A DNA stretch of 64,000 bases, taken from Pseudomonas sp. MM211. Lineage in GTDB: Bacteria; Pseudomonadota; Gammaproteobacteria; Pseudomonadales; Pseudomonadaceae. The notes beneath the pieces are model-generated. The model saw only the letters and a program-made list of their open reading frames with translations, did no database searches and was not told the origin of the DNA. The position numbers and the translations under genes are program-made. The stretch is taken from assembly GCF_020386635.1 (NCBI RefSeq), contig NZ_CP081942.1, forward strand, positions 1,302,001-1,366,000, in the 5' to 3' direction. Position 1 is the first letter of the stretch, and every line of letters starts with the position of its first letter. This document shows, in pieces, positions 16,885-24,211 of this stretch.

Positions 16885-17072
16885 TCATTGACCTGTAGGG
16901 TTTATGATCGTGTGCTTGGACGTAGTGCCGCCGAGCGAAGTACCGGCCACCACGTGGGAACCGGCATCGCCCTGAACGCCCTTGTGCAGGTCGCCGACTC
17001 GATACACCGGCACGCCTTGGGCTTTCACGTCCGGTGAGGACTTGGTCTTATTGTCGATACTGGCGAAGTTGC
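16885..17072 (-). pseudogene. PAAR-like toxin remnant, body deleted, in front of the YezG-like gene
   Basis: The minus strand reads FASIDNKTKSSPDVKAQG, then VPVYRVGDLHKGVQGDAGS and HVVAGTSLGG. This matches residues ~124-170 of the intact toxin at 20802-22523. It then switches abruptly to TTSKHTIINPTGQ and a stop at 16885-16887. The last 13 residues match nothing in the intact toxin. They are best explained as the extreme C-terminus of a former toxin whose body was deleted, leaving only the YezG-type immunity gene. An in-frame TAA lies just upstream, so it is not expressed as a protein. Confidence 0.8.
16927..17068. repeat. Direct repeat C, copy of the PAAR-encoding segment at 22014-22155
   Basis: 142 bases align without gaps to 22014-22155 inside the intact toxin gene (offset 5087). 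A third, decayed copy lies around 19079-19195. These shared segments are natural sites for recombination between toxin cassettes. Confidence 0.85.
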
Positions 17073-17627
17073 GACCTGTGCCTGATTAGCAGCCTGACCG
17101 ATACGAATCACTGATTCACATCCCATATCGGTGCAGGCGATTGCGGGTGAAGCGATGCTATAGAAATCAGGTGTTGTGAACTAAGTCAGCCGGATAGTGC
17201 GCATGCGTTCTGAAAGACGAATCGTCTATTCTAAATAGCTTCACTACCAGTGCTGCTTCAAAGCACCAATAACCAACGTAGCCGGTGTCTTCGCCTTTAT
17301 GGTTGTCGTACCACGCGGCAAGGTTCTTGTTGCCTTTGTACCAGCCGTCGAGGAATTTCTTGACCAGATTGGATTGCTCTTGCGAAGGCGCATCCAGTGC
17401 TTGCATCAACAGCGCATATTGCTTGGGGAACACCAATTCGTTGGATACGGCACGCTGGTGAGCGCCGAGTTTCACAGCGATACGATCCAGTAGCGCGTCC
17501 TGGCCTGCGTTGTTGATCAGCGCGATTACGCGCTCAAGGTGTGCTTCGTCCATATCGAGACAGACGGCCAGAGAGAGCCACCAGAAGAAATCCAGATAGT
17601 TGTCGAAACTCAGTCGCTCATATTGGA
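17073..17627. repeat. Direct repeat A, first copy (PoNi 3' part plus downstream junction)
   Basis: About 555 bases align to 19198-19752 at a constant offset of 2125 with few mismatches. The repeat covers the 3' two-thirds of the PoNi gene and the roughly 95 bases that follow it. It stops sharply inside the PoNi coding sequence, so the two PoNi genes are mosaics. Confidence 0.88.
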
Positions 17628-17922
17628 AACGGTTCTTTTGCTCGTCCGATGGCAATGCATCGCACAATAACTTCAGTTGCTCACGGACAGCCAACAGGCT
17701 TTTGAGGTCATCGCGAAAACCGGTAAGGCTATCCCCTCTTGAGTAGCGCATTATGATGCGATCAAGAATTTTCTTGGCAAGGTCATATGCCGCCTGAACC
17801 CTGCCATATGGCGCCAAGGAGTTGGACTCTAGTTCGTCGCGTATTTGTTGGATTACATCTTGATCGTAATCAATCCATTCATCGAAATACGCCGTCGTTT
17901 TCACGTTGTCACGAGTCATCAA
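17167..17922 (-). CDS. PoNi immunity protein (DUF1910/DUF1911), copy 1
   Basis: 251 residues. An N-terminal DUF1910-like half (YFDEWIDYDQDVIQQI, MRYSRGDSLTGFRDDL) is followed by a DUF1911 half ending GYVGYWCFEAALVVKLF, then IDDSSFRTHAHYPADLVH. This is the immunity family for PoNe DNase toxins. It follows the PoNe toxin gene at 17932 by 9 bases on the same strand, which makes them a cognate pair. The C-terminal ~150 residues differ from PoNi copy 2 (19292-20047) at only about three positions. The N-terminal ~85 are strongly diverged. Confidence 0.9.
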   Translation of the reverse strand: MMTRDNVKTTAYFDEWIDYDQDVIQQIRDELESNSLAPYGRVQAAYDLAKKILDRIIMRYSRGDSLTGFRDDLKSLLAVREQLKLLCDALPSDEQKNRFQYERLSFDNYLDFFWWLSLAVCLDMDEAHLERVIALINNAGQDALLDRIAVKLGAHQRAVSNELVFPKQYALLMQALDAPSQEQSNLVKKFLDGWYKGNKNLAAWYDNHKGEDTGYVGYWCFEAALVVKLFRIDDSSFRTHAHYPADLVHNT

Positions 17923-17931
17923 TTATTTCCT

Positions 17932-18987
17932 TTAAAAATTCGGAACTTTCCCAGCATTGCCTCTGATTACGTTACCTGCACTGTCAACCAGCTTGGCGTT
18001 TACCTTGCCATCCTCGCCAACACGAAGTACCCACTTTTGAACATCTCCGCGGCGCATGGACGCGCGAATGGCATCAGCCTGCCTTTTACCAACTTGTGCA
18101 TCCAATCGGTTTCTTACCCAGGCATCATCTATCTGATTTGTGCCATCGGCCAATCTCTTGTTGAGCTGCGATGAGCCGTACTTCGCCTCGGTGATGATGT
18201 ACTCGGGAGGCGGGTTTGAATTCTTGTAGACACCATCAATGCCGTTCTGCCCGGGCTTGTAATTGCCGTCCGTTTTACCCAGAGGCTCGTATCCTTTACC
18301 TACCATGGCCTCATGTGCCGCCTTCTCGCCTGTTGCCGCCTTGACGTGCACCCCAGGGCCCGAACTCTTGCCTACATATGCGGCTTTCTCGGCGTCGGCC
18401 GCCTCATCCAGAACTCGCACTCCACGTGCTGCCTTGCCCGCTCTACTCGCCCCCTTCACCACCACGCTGCCGGGTATGAACATCGACAGTACAGAGCCAC
18501 CGGTCTGTGCATCGCTGGTCAGCTCGAACAAATCCCCGGCGTAGCCCGCGTTCATCATCTTGCTGGCCTGGCTGGCCAGTTCGTTGGCCTTGGTCAGGTC
18601 GCCGGCCTGGTGGGCGGCAAGGGCGGCCTTTTCCATGGCCTGGGCGCGCAGCGCGATTGGGGGGATGCCCGCCGCCGAGCTGTATTTGCTGGCCATCACG
18701 CCGAGGTTCCAGAGATCGGTAGGCAGGTTGCCGATGCCCTTGAGTATGCCAACGCCGGTATCCAGCGGGTCGTCAGTGCTGGCCTCGGCGATGCGTTTGG
18801 TGCTGCTCCAGGCGCCGGAACCGAAGTCTTTGGTCTTCTCCCACCGCGAGCGCTCGTGGGCTTCTGCGTCGAGCAGCGCCTGCAGTTCCGAGTTGGCCTC
18901 CTCGGCGGTTTTTTCGGCTGGGTATCTGCGCCGCGCTGGGTGGTGACGACCTTGCCCAATGCACCACCGACACCTGCGCCATTGCAA
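17932..18987 (-). pseudogene. PoNe DNase toxin, cut off from its PAAR part
   Basis: Open frame of up to 351 residues. The first ~25 are out of frame relative to the family. From KTAEEANSELQALLDAEA on, it matches the linker of the intact toxin at 20802-22523. The C-terminal ~105 residues form a PoNe domain, a PD-(D/E)xK-type DNase: GIDGVY with Asp near 251, YIITEAKYGSSQL with Glu268 and Lys270, then LADGTNQIDDAW. The nuclease domain looks complete, but its 5' half is lost. A one-base deletion at about 18914-18919 and nonsense codons further upstream separate it from PAAR. It could be silent, or expressed without a delivery domain. PoNi copy 1 follows directly. Confidence 0.82.
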
Positions 18988-19149
18988 CTGACCAGGCAGG
19001 TGGTGCTGTCCTAGCGCACCACGGGACTACCGTTGACCTTGACGTCGTTCTGGCCGCTGAGGAACTTGACGTAGCCGCTGCCGAGCGAGGTGCCGGCTAC
19101 CACGTGGGAACCGGCATCGCCCTAGACGCCCTTGTGCAGGTAGCCGACG
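18424..19149. repeat. Direct repeat B, degraded copy of the toxin backbone at 21363-22086
   Basis: 726 bases align to 21363-22086 (724 bases). The net two-base difference comes from one deleted C near 18914-18919 and an extra GTG near 19001-19005. It covers the linker and half of the PAAR-like region. The copy also carries stop codons not found in the intact gene. Confidence 0.88.
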
Positions 19150-19197
19150 TTTGACGTCGAGCGAAGACTAGGTCTGATTGCCGATGGTGGCGAAGCA
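18988..19197 (-). pseudogene. Decayed PAAR-like 5' half of the PoNe toxin
   Basis: This stretch is the former front of the PoNe toxin. Compared with the intact gene, CAG codons have become TAG at 19011-19013 and 19122-19124. A third TAG follows FATIGNQT near 19170. About 20 bases of the segment encoding AQGVPVYR are missing. On the minus strand it joins, in frame, an upstream piece reading MGCESVIRIGQAPNQAQVC that is absent from the intact toxin. No product can be made from it. Confidence 0.8.
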
Positions 19198-19752
19198 GAC
19201 CTGTGCCTGATTAGGAGCCTGACCGATACGAATCACTGATTCACATCCCATATCGGTGCAGGCGATTGCGGGTGAAGCGATGCTATAGAAATCAGGTGTT
19301 GTGAACTAAGTCAGCCGGATAGTGCGCATGCGTTCTGAAAGACGAATCGTCTATTCCAAATAGCTTCACCACCAGTGCGGCTTCGAAACACCAATAACCA
19401 ACGTAGCCGGTGTCTTCGCCCTTATGGTTGTCGTACCACGCTGCAAGGTTCTTGTTGCCTTTGTACCAGCCGTCGAGGAATTTCTTGACCAGATTGGATT
19501 GCTCTTGCGAAGGCGCATCCAGTGCTTGCAGCAACAGCGCATATTGCTTGGGGAACACCAATTCGTTGGATACGGCACGCTGATGAGCGCCGAGTTTCAC
19601 GGCGATACGATCCAGTAGCGCGTCCTGGCCTGCGTTGTTGATCAGCGCGATTACGCGCTCAAGGTGTGCTTCGTCCATACCGAGACAGACGGCCAGAGAG
19701 AGCCACCAGAAGAAATCCAGGTAGTTGTCGAAACTCAGTCGCTCATATTGGA
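19198..19752. repeat. Direct repeat A, second copy
   Basis: Partner of 17073-17627 at offset 2125; it includes the 3' part of PoNi copy 2 and the junction sequence after its stop. Confidence 0.88.
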
Positions 19753-20047
19753 TGCGTTTTTTTTGCTCGTCCTTAGGCAGGGCGTCGCACAGCGCTTTGA
19801 GTTGCTCACGCTCAGCGAGCAGTCTGACTACATGGCCGCTAAAATCGGCAACCCGGTCGCCACGCGAATAGCTCATGACGATGACTTCAAGCGCCTTATT
19901 GCAGAGATCCGCAGCGGCGGTCACCTTGCCGTAGGGCAGCGGTATGCCTCCAGAGTCGAGACGGTTCTGCTTCTGTTGCATTCTCTCCAGGTCATACGAA
20001 ATCCATTTGTCGAAGAACTCTTTGCTCTTTAGCGTATCGCGCGGCAT
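19292..20047 (-). CDS. PoNi immunity protein (DUF1910/DUF1911), copy 2
   Basis: 251 residues from an ATG at 20047 (MPRDTLKSKEFFDKWISY), with AGAGGGG upstream; an earlier ATG at 20068 is less likely. It has the same two-domain layout as copy 1, including MSYSRGDRVADF, YERLSFDNYLDFFWWL and the C-terminal IDDSSFRTHAHYPADLVH. Its own toxin survives only as a fragment (20065-20275), so it is an orphan. The diverged N-terminal third suggests a different toxin specificity from copy 1, combined with an exchanged C-terminal half. Confidence 0.9.
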   Translation of the reverse strand: MPRDTLKSKEFFDKWISYDLERMQQKQNRLDSGGIPLPYGKVTAAADLCNKALEVIVMSYSRGDRVADFSGHVVRLLAEREQLKALCDALPKDEQKKRIQYERLSFDNYLDFFWWLSLAVCLGMDEAHLERVIALINNAGQDALLDRIAVKLGAHQRAVSNELVFPKQYALLLQALDAPSQEQSNLVKKFLDGWYKGNKNLAAWYDNHKGEDTGYVGYWCFEAALVVKLFGIDDSSFRTHAHYPADLVHNT

Positions 20048-20064
20048 TGATCTGCCCCTCTGTC

Positions 20065-20275
20065 TCAAAATCCCGGAACCTTTTCGGCGTTACCCCTGAC
20101 CACATTGCCAGAACTGTCGATAAGTCTTGGCCTATCGAGGCGCTTCATGACCCAGGCATCATCCATCTGATTGGTGCCATCGGCCAATCTCTTGCTGAGC
20201 TGCGATGAGTTGTACTTCGCCTCAGTGATGAGGTATTCGGGGGGCGGGTTTGAGTTCTTGTAGACGCTATTTAGT
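20065..20275 (-). pseudogene. PoNe toxin fragment with internal deletion
   Basis: The minus strand reads YKNSNPPPEYLITEAKYNSS, then QLSKRLADGTNQMDDAWVMK and RLDRPRLIDSSGNVVRGNA, ending KVPGF and a stop at 20065-20067. It matches the C-terminus of the PoNe toxin at 17932 but lacks about 33 residues between RLD and LIDS. Nothing upstream of YKNS is kept. It still retains the EAK catalytic triplet, but the conserved Asp of GIDGVY is gone. Confidence 0.82.
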
Positions 20276-20316
20276 CTACTGATAGTAGTTGTATATGCCC
20301 GAGTCTTTTTCGGTTT

Positions 20317-20787
20317 TCAAGTGAATAGCTGGGTCTTAAAGTCGGCGAAGGAGGGTGCAACTGGCTCCGTATGCGGAGCGAAATCATCGGATTGGTTGTG
20401 ATCCCAAAGTACTACCTCAGGGCATTCAGCGTTTTTCCGAAAATCTAAGCAGAGAAAGTCACCAGAAAAAAGCGCTGCGAAAGGAATGAGCTTGCAGCCG
20501 ATCTCGTCAGGATCATCGCCGAGTCGGGAGTCCAACGCTGTCATCACTACCGATATGTCGTACTCACCTATATCCTCTGAGTTAGGGTCTAGCATAACGG
20601 GTAGAAAGCGTTCAATCAGTCTGTCCGTACCCTCATGCATAAATAGATTTTTTTCGGGGATTCCACCATTGCCGTATTGGAGGAACTCAATAAAATCCTG
20701 AGGCAGTTTTACTCTGCAGTAACGCTCGAGTGAAGTGGTCGCTTCAATAGGGGGCGCTGAAATCTGGCCTACTATTTTTAATTCCAT
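20317..20787 (-). CDS. SUKH (SMI1/KNR4) family immunity protein for the WHH toxin
   Basis: 156 residues from ATG 20787 (MELKIVGQIS), chosen because AGGAG lies 6 bases before it. An ATG at 20805 overlaps the toxin stop as ATGA and is the alternative. SUKH features: LERYCRVKLPQDFIEFLQYGNGG split after a Leu-rich helix, then LIPFAALFSGDFLCLDFR and PEVVLWDHNQSDD. It directly follows the intact WHH nuclease toxin, so it should bind and block that toxin in the cytoplasm. Confidence 0.88.
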   Translation of the reverse strand: MELKIVGQISAPPIEATTSLERYCRVKLPQDFIEFLQYGNGGIPEKNLFMHEGTDRLIERFLPVMLDPNSEDIGEYDISVVMTALDSRLGDDPDEIGCKLIPFAALFSGDFLCLDFRKNAECPEVVLWDHNQSDDFAPHTEPVAPSFADFKTQLFT

Positions 20788-20801
20788 AACAAACTCCTGG
20801 T

Positions 20802-22523
20802 TCATCTCTTGCCTGCCGCCCACATGCCTGTAGACCGACCGCCAGAGTGAGTAATGATGTTATGCGGCCCAAACGGAACAAGTTCCATTCTACCCGGCAG
20901 CTCTGAGTGGTGCCATGTGAACCCGCTAGGGCGACCTCCGGGTATCTGGCTATCCAGCCATTTGAACTGCGCTTTGTCGCCCGTTTTCCACAAATGCTCA
21001 GGGAGGTGTTCGACCCGGCTGACCAATCCTGCTTTCTCGAAATCTGGAAACTTGGTGCCAGGTTTGAAAGGCACATCTGGTATCAAACCCTCCGCTATTG
21101 CTTGCCGCTTTATCGCTTCCTTTTGTCCTCGGGTGAGGTTCTCACCACCAGGGAAATCTTTTTCCCATGACCAGCGTTTGTTTGAGTTCACTAGCTTTGC
21201 GTATTGTTGAGCGTTTGACAATTTGGCTACATGCACACCGGTCACGGCTGCATCCGCGGCTTTTTCTGCTTCCTTGGCGGACTCCGGCAGGCGCCGCCCC
21301 AAACCACCCGCATCCGATGCTACGTCGGCCCCCCTTGTTGCATCCGCTGCAGTATCCAGTACACGTGCTGCCTTGCCCGCTCTACTCGCCCCCTTCACCA
21401 CCACGCTGCCGGGTATGAACATCGACAGTACAGAGCCACCGGTCTGTGCATCGCTGGTCAGCTCGAACAGATCATCGGCGTAGCCCGCGTTCATCATCTT
21501 GCTGGCCTGGCTGGCCAGTTCGTTGGCCTTGGTCAGGTCGCCGGCCTGGTGGGCGGCAAGGGCGGCTTTTTCCATGACCTGGGCGCGCAGTGCAATGGGG
21601 GGGATGCCCGCCGCCGAGCTGTATTTGCTGGCCATCACGCCGAGGTTCCAGAGATCGGTAGGCAGGTTACCAATGCCCTTGAGTACACCAACGCCGGTAT
21701 CCAGCGGGTCATCAACGCTCGCCCCGGCGATACGCTTGGTGCTGCTCCAGGCGCCGGAACCGAAGTCTTTGGTCTTCTCCCACAGCGAGCGCTCGTCGGC
21801 TTCGGCGTCGAGCAGCGCCTGCAGTTCCGGATTGGCCTCCTCAGCGGTTTTTTCGGCCTGGGTATCTGCGCCGCGCTGTGTAGTGACGACCTTGCCCAGC
21901 GCACCGCCGATACCTGCGCCATTGCAATTGACCAGGCAGGTGCTGTCCTGGCGTACCAGCGGGATACCGTTGACCTTGACGTCGTTCTGGCCGCTGAGAA
22001 ACTTGACGTAGCCGCCGCCGAGCGAAGTACCGGCGACCACGTGGGAACCGGCATCGCCCTGGACGCCCTTGTGCAGGTCGCCGACGCGATACACCGGCAC
22101 GCCCTGAGCTTTCACGTCCGGTGAGGACTGGGTCTGGTTGCCGATGGTGGCGAAGCTGTCGAAGGGCACCACGGCATTGCCGACCTTGCAGAAGTCCGGT
22201 ACCGAGCAGACGGCTTTCCATTCATGGCTGTCGTTGGCGGCGTGGCGGGCGTTGCCCCACAGGTCATCGCCTTCCTCGGCCGCTCGCGACTGCGCCAGTT
22301 CCCCTTCCTTGTAGGTACCATCCTCGAAACGCTGCTTGACGCGTTGCGCGGTCTCGTCGAAGGCCTGGCGGTTACCGTCCCACTCGTGGCTGTCCCGGGC
22401 GAACAACGCGTCCGCGTTGTCGATTACCTGGTTCGCTTGAGCCAGGCTGTCGATGCCATAGTCCGACCGGAACAGGTCGGTGGAGTTGACGACTATCGGA
22501 TCCAGGACGGTAAAGTCGCTCAT
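20802..22523 (-). CDS. PAAR-like (DUF4150) T6SS effector with C-terminal WHH (HNH/Endo VII) nuclease
   Basis: 573 residues. An N-terminal adaptor-binding region (~1-100) is followed by a PAAR-like DUF4150 domain (~105-215; VPVYRVGDLHKGVQGDAGS). Then comes a helical, Ala-rich linker with a hydrophobic patch (GGSVLSMFIPGSVVVKGAS), and a toxin tail (~490-573) with FTWHHSELPGRMELVPFG and HNIITHSGG. The WHH motif is at residues 537-539. The fold predicts a DNA-cutting HNH/Endo VII toxin carried on the VgrG tip. Its start overlaps the DUF2169 stop as ATGA, and the SUKH immunity gene follows. It is the only intact member of the repeated toxin backbone. Confidence 0.9.
   Translation of the reverse strand: MSDFTVLDPIVVNSTDLFRSDYGIDSLAQANQVIDNADALFARDSHEWDGNRQAFDETAQRVKQRFEDGTYKEGELAQSRAAEEGDDLWGNARHAANDSHEWKAVCSVPDFCKVGNAVVPFDSFATIGNQTQSSPDVKAQGVPVYRVGDLHKGVQGDAGSHVVAGTSLGGGYVKFLSGQNDVKVNGIPLVRQDSTCLVNCNGAGIGGALGKVVTTQRGADTQAEKTAEEANPELQALLDAEADERSLWEKTKDFGSGAWSSTKRIAGASVDDPLDTGVGVLKGIGNLPTDLWNLGVMASKYSSAAGIPPIALRAQVMEKAALAAHQAGDLTKANELASQASKMMNAGYADDLFELTSDAQTGGSVLSMFIPGSVVVKGASRAGKAARVLDTAADATRGADVASDAGGLGRRLPESAKEAEKAADAAVTGVHVAKLSNAQQYAKLVNSNKRWSWEKDFPGGENLTRGQKEAIKRQAIAEGLIPDVPFKPGTKFPDFEKAGLVSRVEHLPEHLWKTGDKAQFKWLDSQIPGGRPSGFTWHHSELPGRMELVPFGPHNIITHSGGRSTGMWAAGKR
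21363..22086. repeat. Direct repeat B, intact copy inside the WHH toxin gene
   Basis: Source or partner of the degraded copy at 18424-19149; it encodes the linker and half of the PAAR-like domain. Confidence 0.88.
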
Positions 22524-23626
22524 GTCCGGTCATCTCGTCCTGATGAGACGTCCAGCGTGCCGATCGCCAGCCGCCGCCAGGGCTCGCCGCGCTCGAAGGT
22601 GCCGCGCCAGATCAGCGAGACGTGCCGGGCATCCAGGTCGATGGCCACGGTGTCGAGCACCAGCGGCCCTTGTCGGGTACGGCCGTGGAACGGGGTCAGC
22701 GATACCAGCGCCAGGATCCCGGGCAGACGGAAATGCGTCAGGCCCTCAGGCAGCATGCCGAGCAGGGAGATGAATTCGTCGCCGGCCAGGTAGCCGGGCT
22801 GGATCAGCTTAGGCGGCGCAGCCTGGTAGAAGCGTTCGTCGAAGTCGTCGGGCAGCAGGGGATAGCGCTCGCGCTGCCAGTGTTCGTCGTAGGTGCCGGC
22901 GTATTGCAGGCGTGCCTGGCTCCAGCGGGCGAGGGGGGCAAAGCCTTGTGGCGGCAGCGCGTCATGGGGGCTGGTGATTGGCGCATCGACGTCCTCGATC
23001 AGTGGCGCCGGCAGCTCGCTTACGCCCTCCAGCCATTGGCGTATCTGCGCCTGGGCCTCGGGGGACACGGTTTGCAGGTCGGCCTCGCCGGGAAGCCAGC
23101 CGCACCCGGCGGGATTATCGGGGTTGTACACCCGCTCTACCGGGCTCTGTTCGCTCGCCATCACGCTGTAGCAGCCACCGAAGGCATAGCGGTAGTCGAG
23201 GGGCACCTGGTTGACGGGTTCAGCGCTGCTCAGGCGCCACTCCTGCCCGTGGCGTTCGAAGCGCCGCGGGCCGTGCAGTTGCAGCAGCTTGCGCCGTGTG
23301 CCGACGCGAATGCCGGCGAGCCAGCCAGGTAGGGCGACACCGCCTTCGCTACGGGCGGTACCCGTGACGTAGATATCACTGGCCGATTTGAGCAGCGTCA
23401 GGTCGCCTTCGCGGCGCAGCACGCTTTGCAGGGGGTTGGCTTCGGGATGGCCATCGTACTCATCGGCATAGACGATGGGTGCCTGCACATCGGCCCGCGG
23501 CAGTGGAAGATAGCTACCGGTCAGCGCGAAGGTGCCGCGCAGCACCAGTACGTCGTAAACGACGCCGCCTGGGCCCGTTTTCTCGAACCAGGCATGGGGG
23601 AAACCACTGCGATTATCGATCTGCAC
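22520..23626 (-). CDS. DUF2169 T6SS effector adaptor/chaperone
   Basis: 368 residues. The start MQIDNRSGFPHAWFEKTG, then VVYDVLVLRGTFAL and the tail LVLDTVAIDLDARHVSLIWRG, are those of DUF2169 proteins. These accompany PAAR-like DUF4150 effectors and help load them on VgrG. Internal marks are VPLDYRYAFGGCY and NPAGCGWLPGE. It sits between the VgrG module and the toxin gene and overlaps the toxin start by 4 bases. It does the job that EagT6 does for Tse6 at the equivalent place in P. aeruginosa, though it is a different family. Confidence 0.9.
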   Translation of the reverse strand: MQIDNRSGFPHAWFEKTGPGGVVYDVLVLRGTFALTGSYLPLPRADVQAPIVYADEYDGHPEANPLQSVLRREGDLTLLKSASDIYVTGTARSEGGVALPGWLAGIRVGTRRKLLQLHGPRRFERHGQEWRLSSAEPVNQVPLDYRYAFGGCYSVMASEQSPVERVYNPDNPAGCGWLPGEADLQTVSPEAQAQIRQWLEGVSELPAPLIEDVDAPITSPHDALPPQGFAPLARWSQARLQYAGTYDEHWQRERYPLLPDDFDERFYQAAPPKLIQPGYLAGDEFISLLGMLPEGLTHFRLPGILALVSLTPFHGRTRQGPLVLDTVAIDLDARHVSLIWRGTFERGEPWRRLAIGTLDVSSGRDDRT

Positions 23627-23647
23627 GCTATGTCCGTTCGCTATGAA

Positions 23648-24211
23648 TCAAGCTTCGCCAGGTATCGATTGCGCGGCTGGAATGATCGACACGCTGTGCA
23701 GGCACTCGGGGTTGTTCTGCTTGAACGCGAAGCGCAGTTGGCCCCAGGGGCGTGCGCTTTCCCAAACGCTCGTCTCGTGCGGTGAGCGGCCACGCGGGGC
23801 CGAGACCAGAAGCAGTTCACCATACTGCGCTTCTATGTCATGGCGGCCTATGCAGGCACCGGTCAGAAATAGGCCGATGGTGCTCTGGCGCGCCGCATGC
23901 TCCTTGTTGAGCACCGTGAAACCCGTCTGCGCGATGCGCACGTTGCCTTGCAGGACAACCTCTCCGCCAATCCAGCGGGTGCGGTGCTCATCCTGCTTGT
24001 CCAGCTGCAAGGTGCTGCCCAGCGTCTGCTCGATCTTGGCCTTGGTCAGCGGCCCTTGCTGCGCCAGTTGCTCGATGGTTTGCCAGAGCGTGAAAGAGGC
24101 TTGGTTCATCCGTTGGTTCTCGTTCGCTGTTGAACAGGCTGCCGTGCTCGCCACGAGCAGGTAGGCAAAGAGCCTGAAAAAGGGTCGCTTAATCGTCGAC
24201 GTTATCGTCAT
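23648..24211 (-). CDS. Lipoprotein, candidate periplasmic immunity protein for the VgrG metallopeptidase
   Basis: 187 residues. A lipoprotein signal (FFRLFAYLLVASTAACST) is followed by SFTLWQTIEQLAQQGPLTKA, KIEQTLGSTLQL and a beta-rich C-terminal half with two more cysteines. The ATG at 24211 is chosen because it starts the signal peptide and overlaps the end of vgrG by 23 bases. Its place right after a VgrG with a metallopeptidase tail parallels vgrG2b and its immunity gene in P. aeruginosa. An immunity role is inferred; no family is recognised. Confidence 0.75.
   Translation of the reverse strand: MTITSTIKRPFFRLFAYLLVASTAACSTANENQRMNQASFTLWQTIEQLAQQGPLTKAKIEQTLGSTLQLDKQDEHRTRWIGGEVVLQGNVRIAQTGFTVLNKEHAARQSTIGLFLTGACIGRHDIEAQYGELLLVSAPRGRSPHETSVWESARPWGQLRFAFKQNNPECLHSVSIIPAAQSIPGEA

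Noticed and set aside
16927..22155. Direct repeats as insertion-sequence ends or a CRISPR array
   Set aside because: Repeats are 140-725 bases of protein-coding toxin and immunity sequence, without transposase, terminal inverted repeats or spacers.
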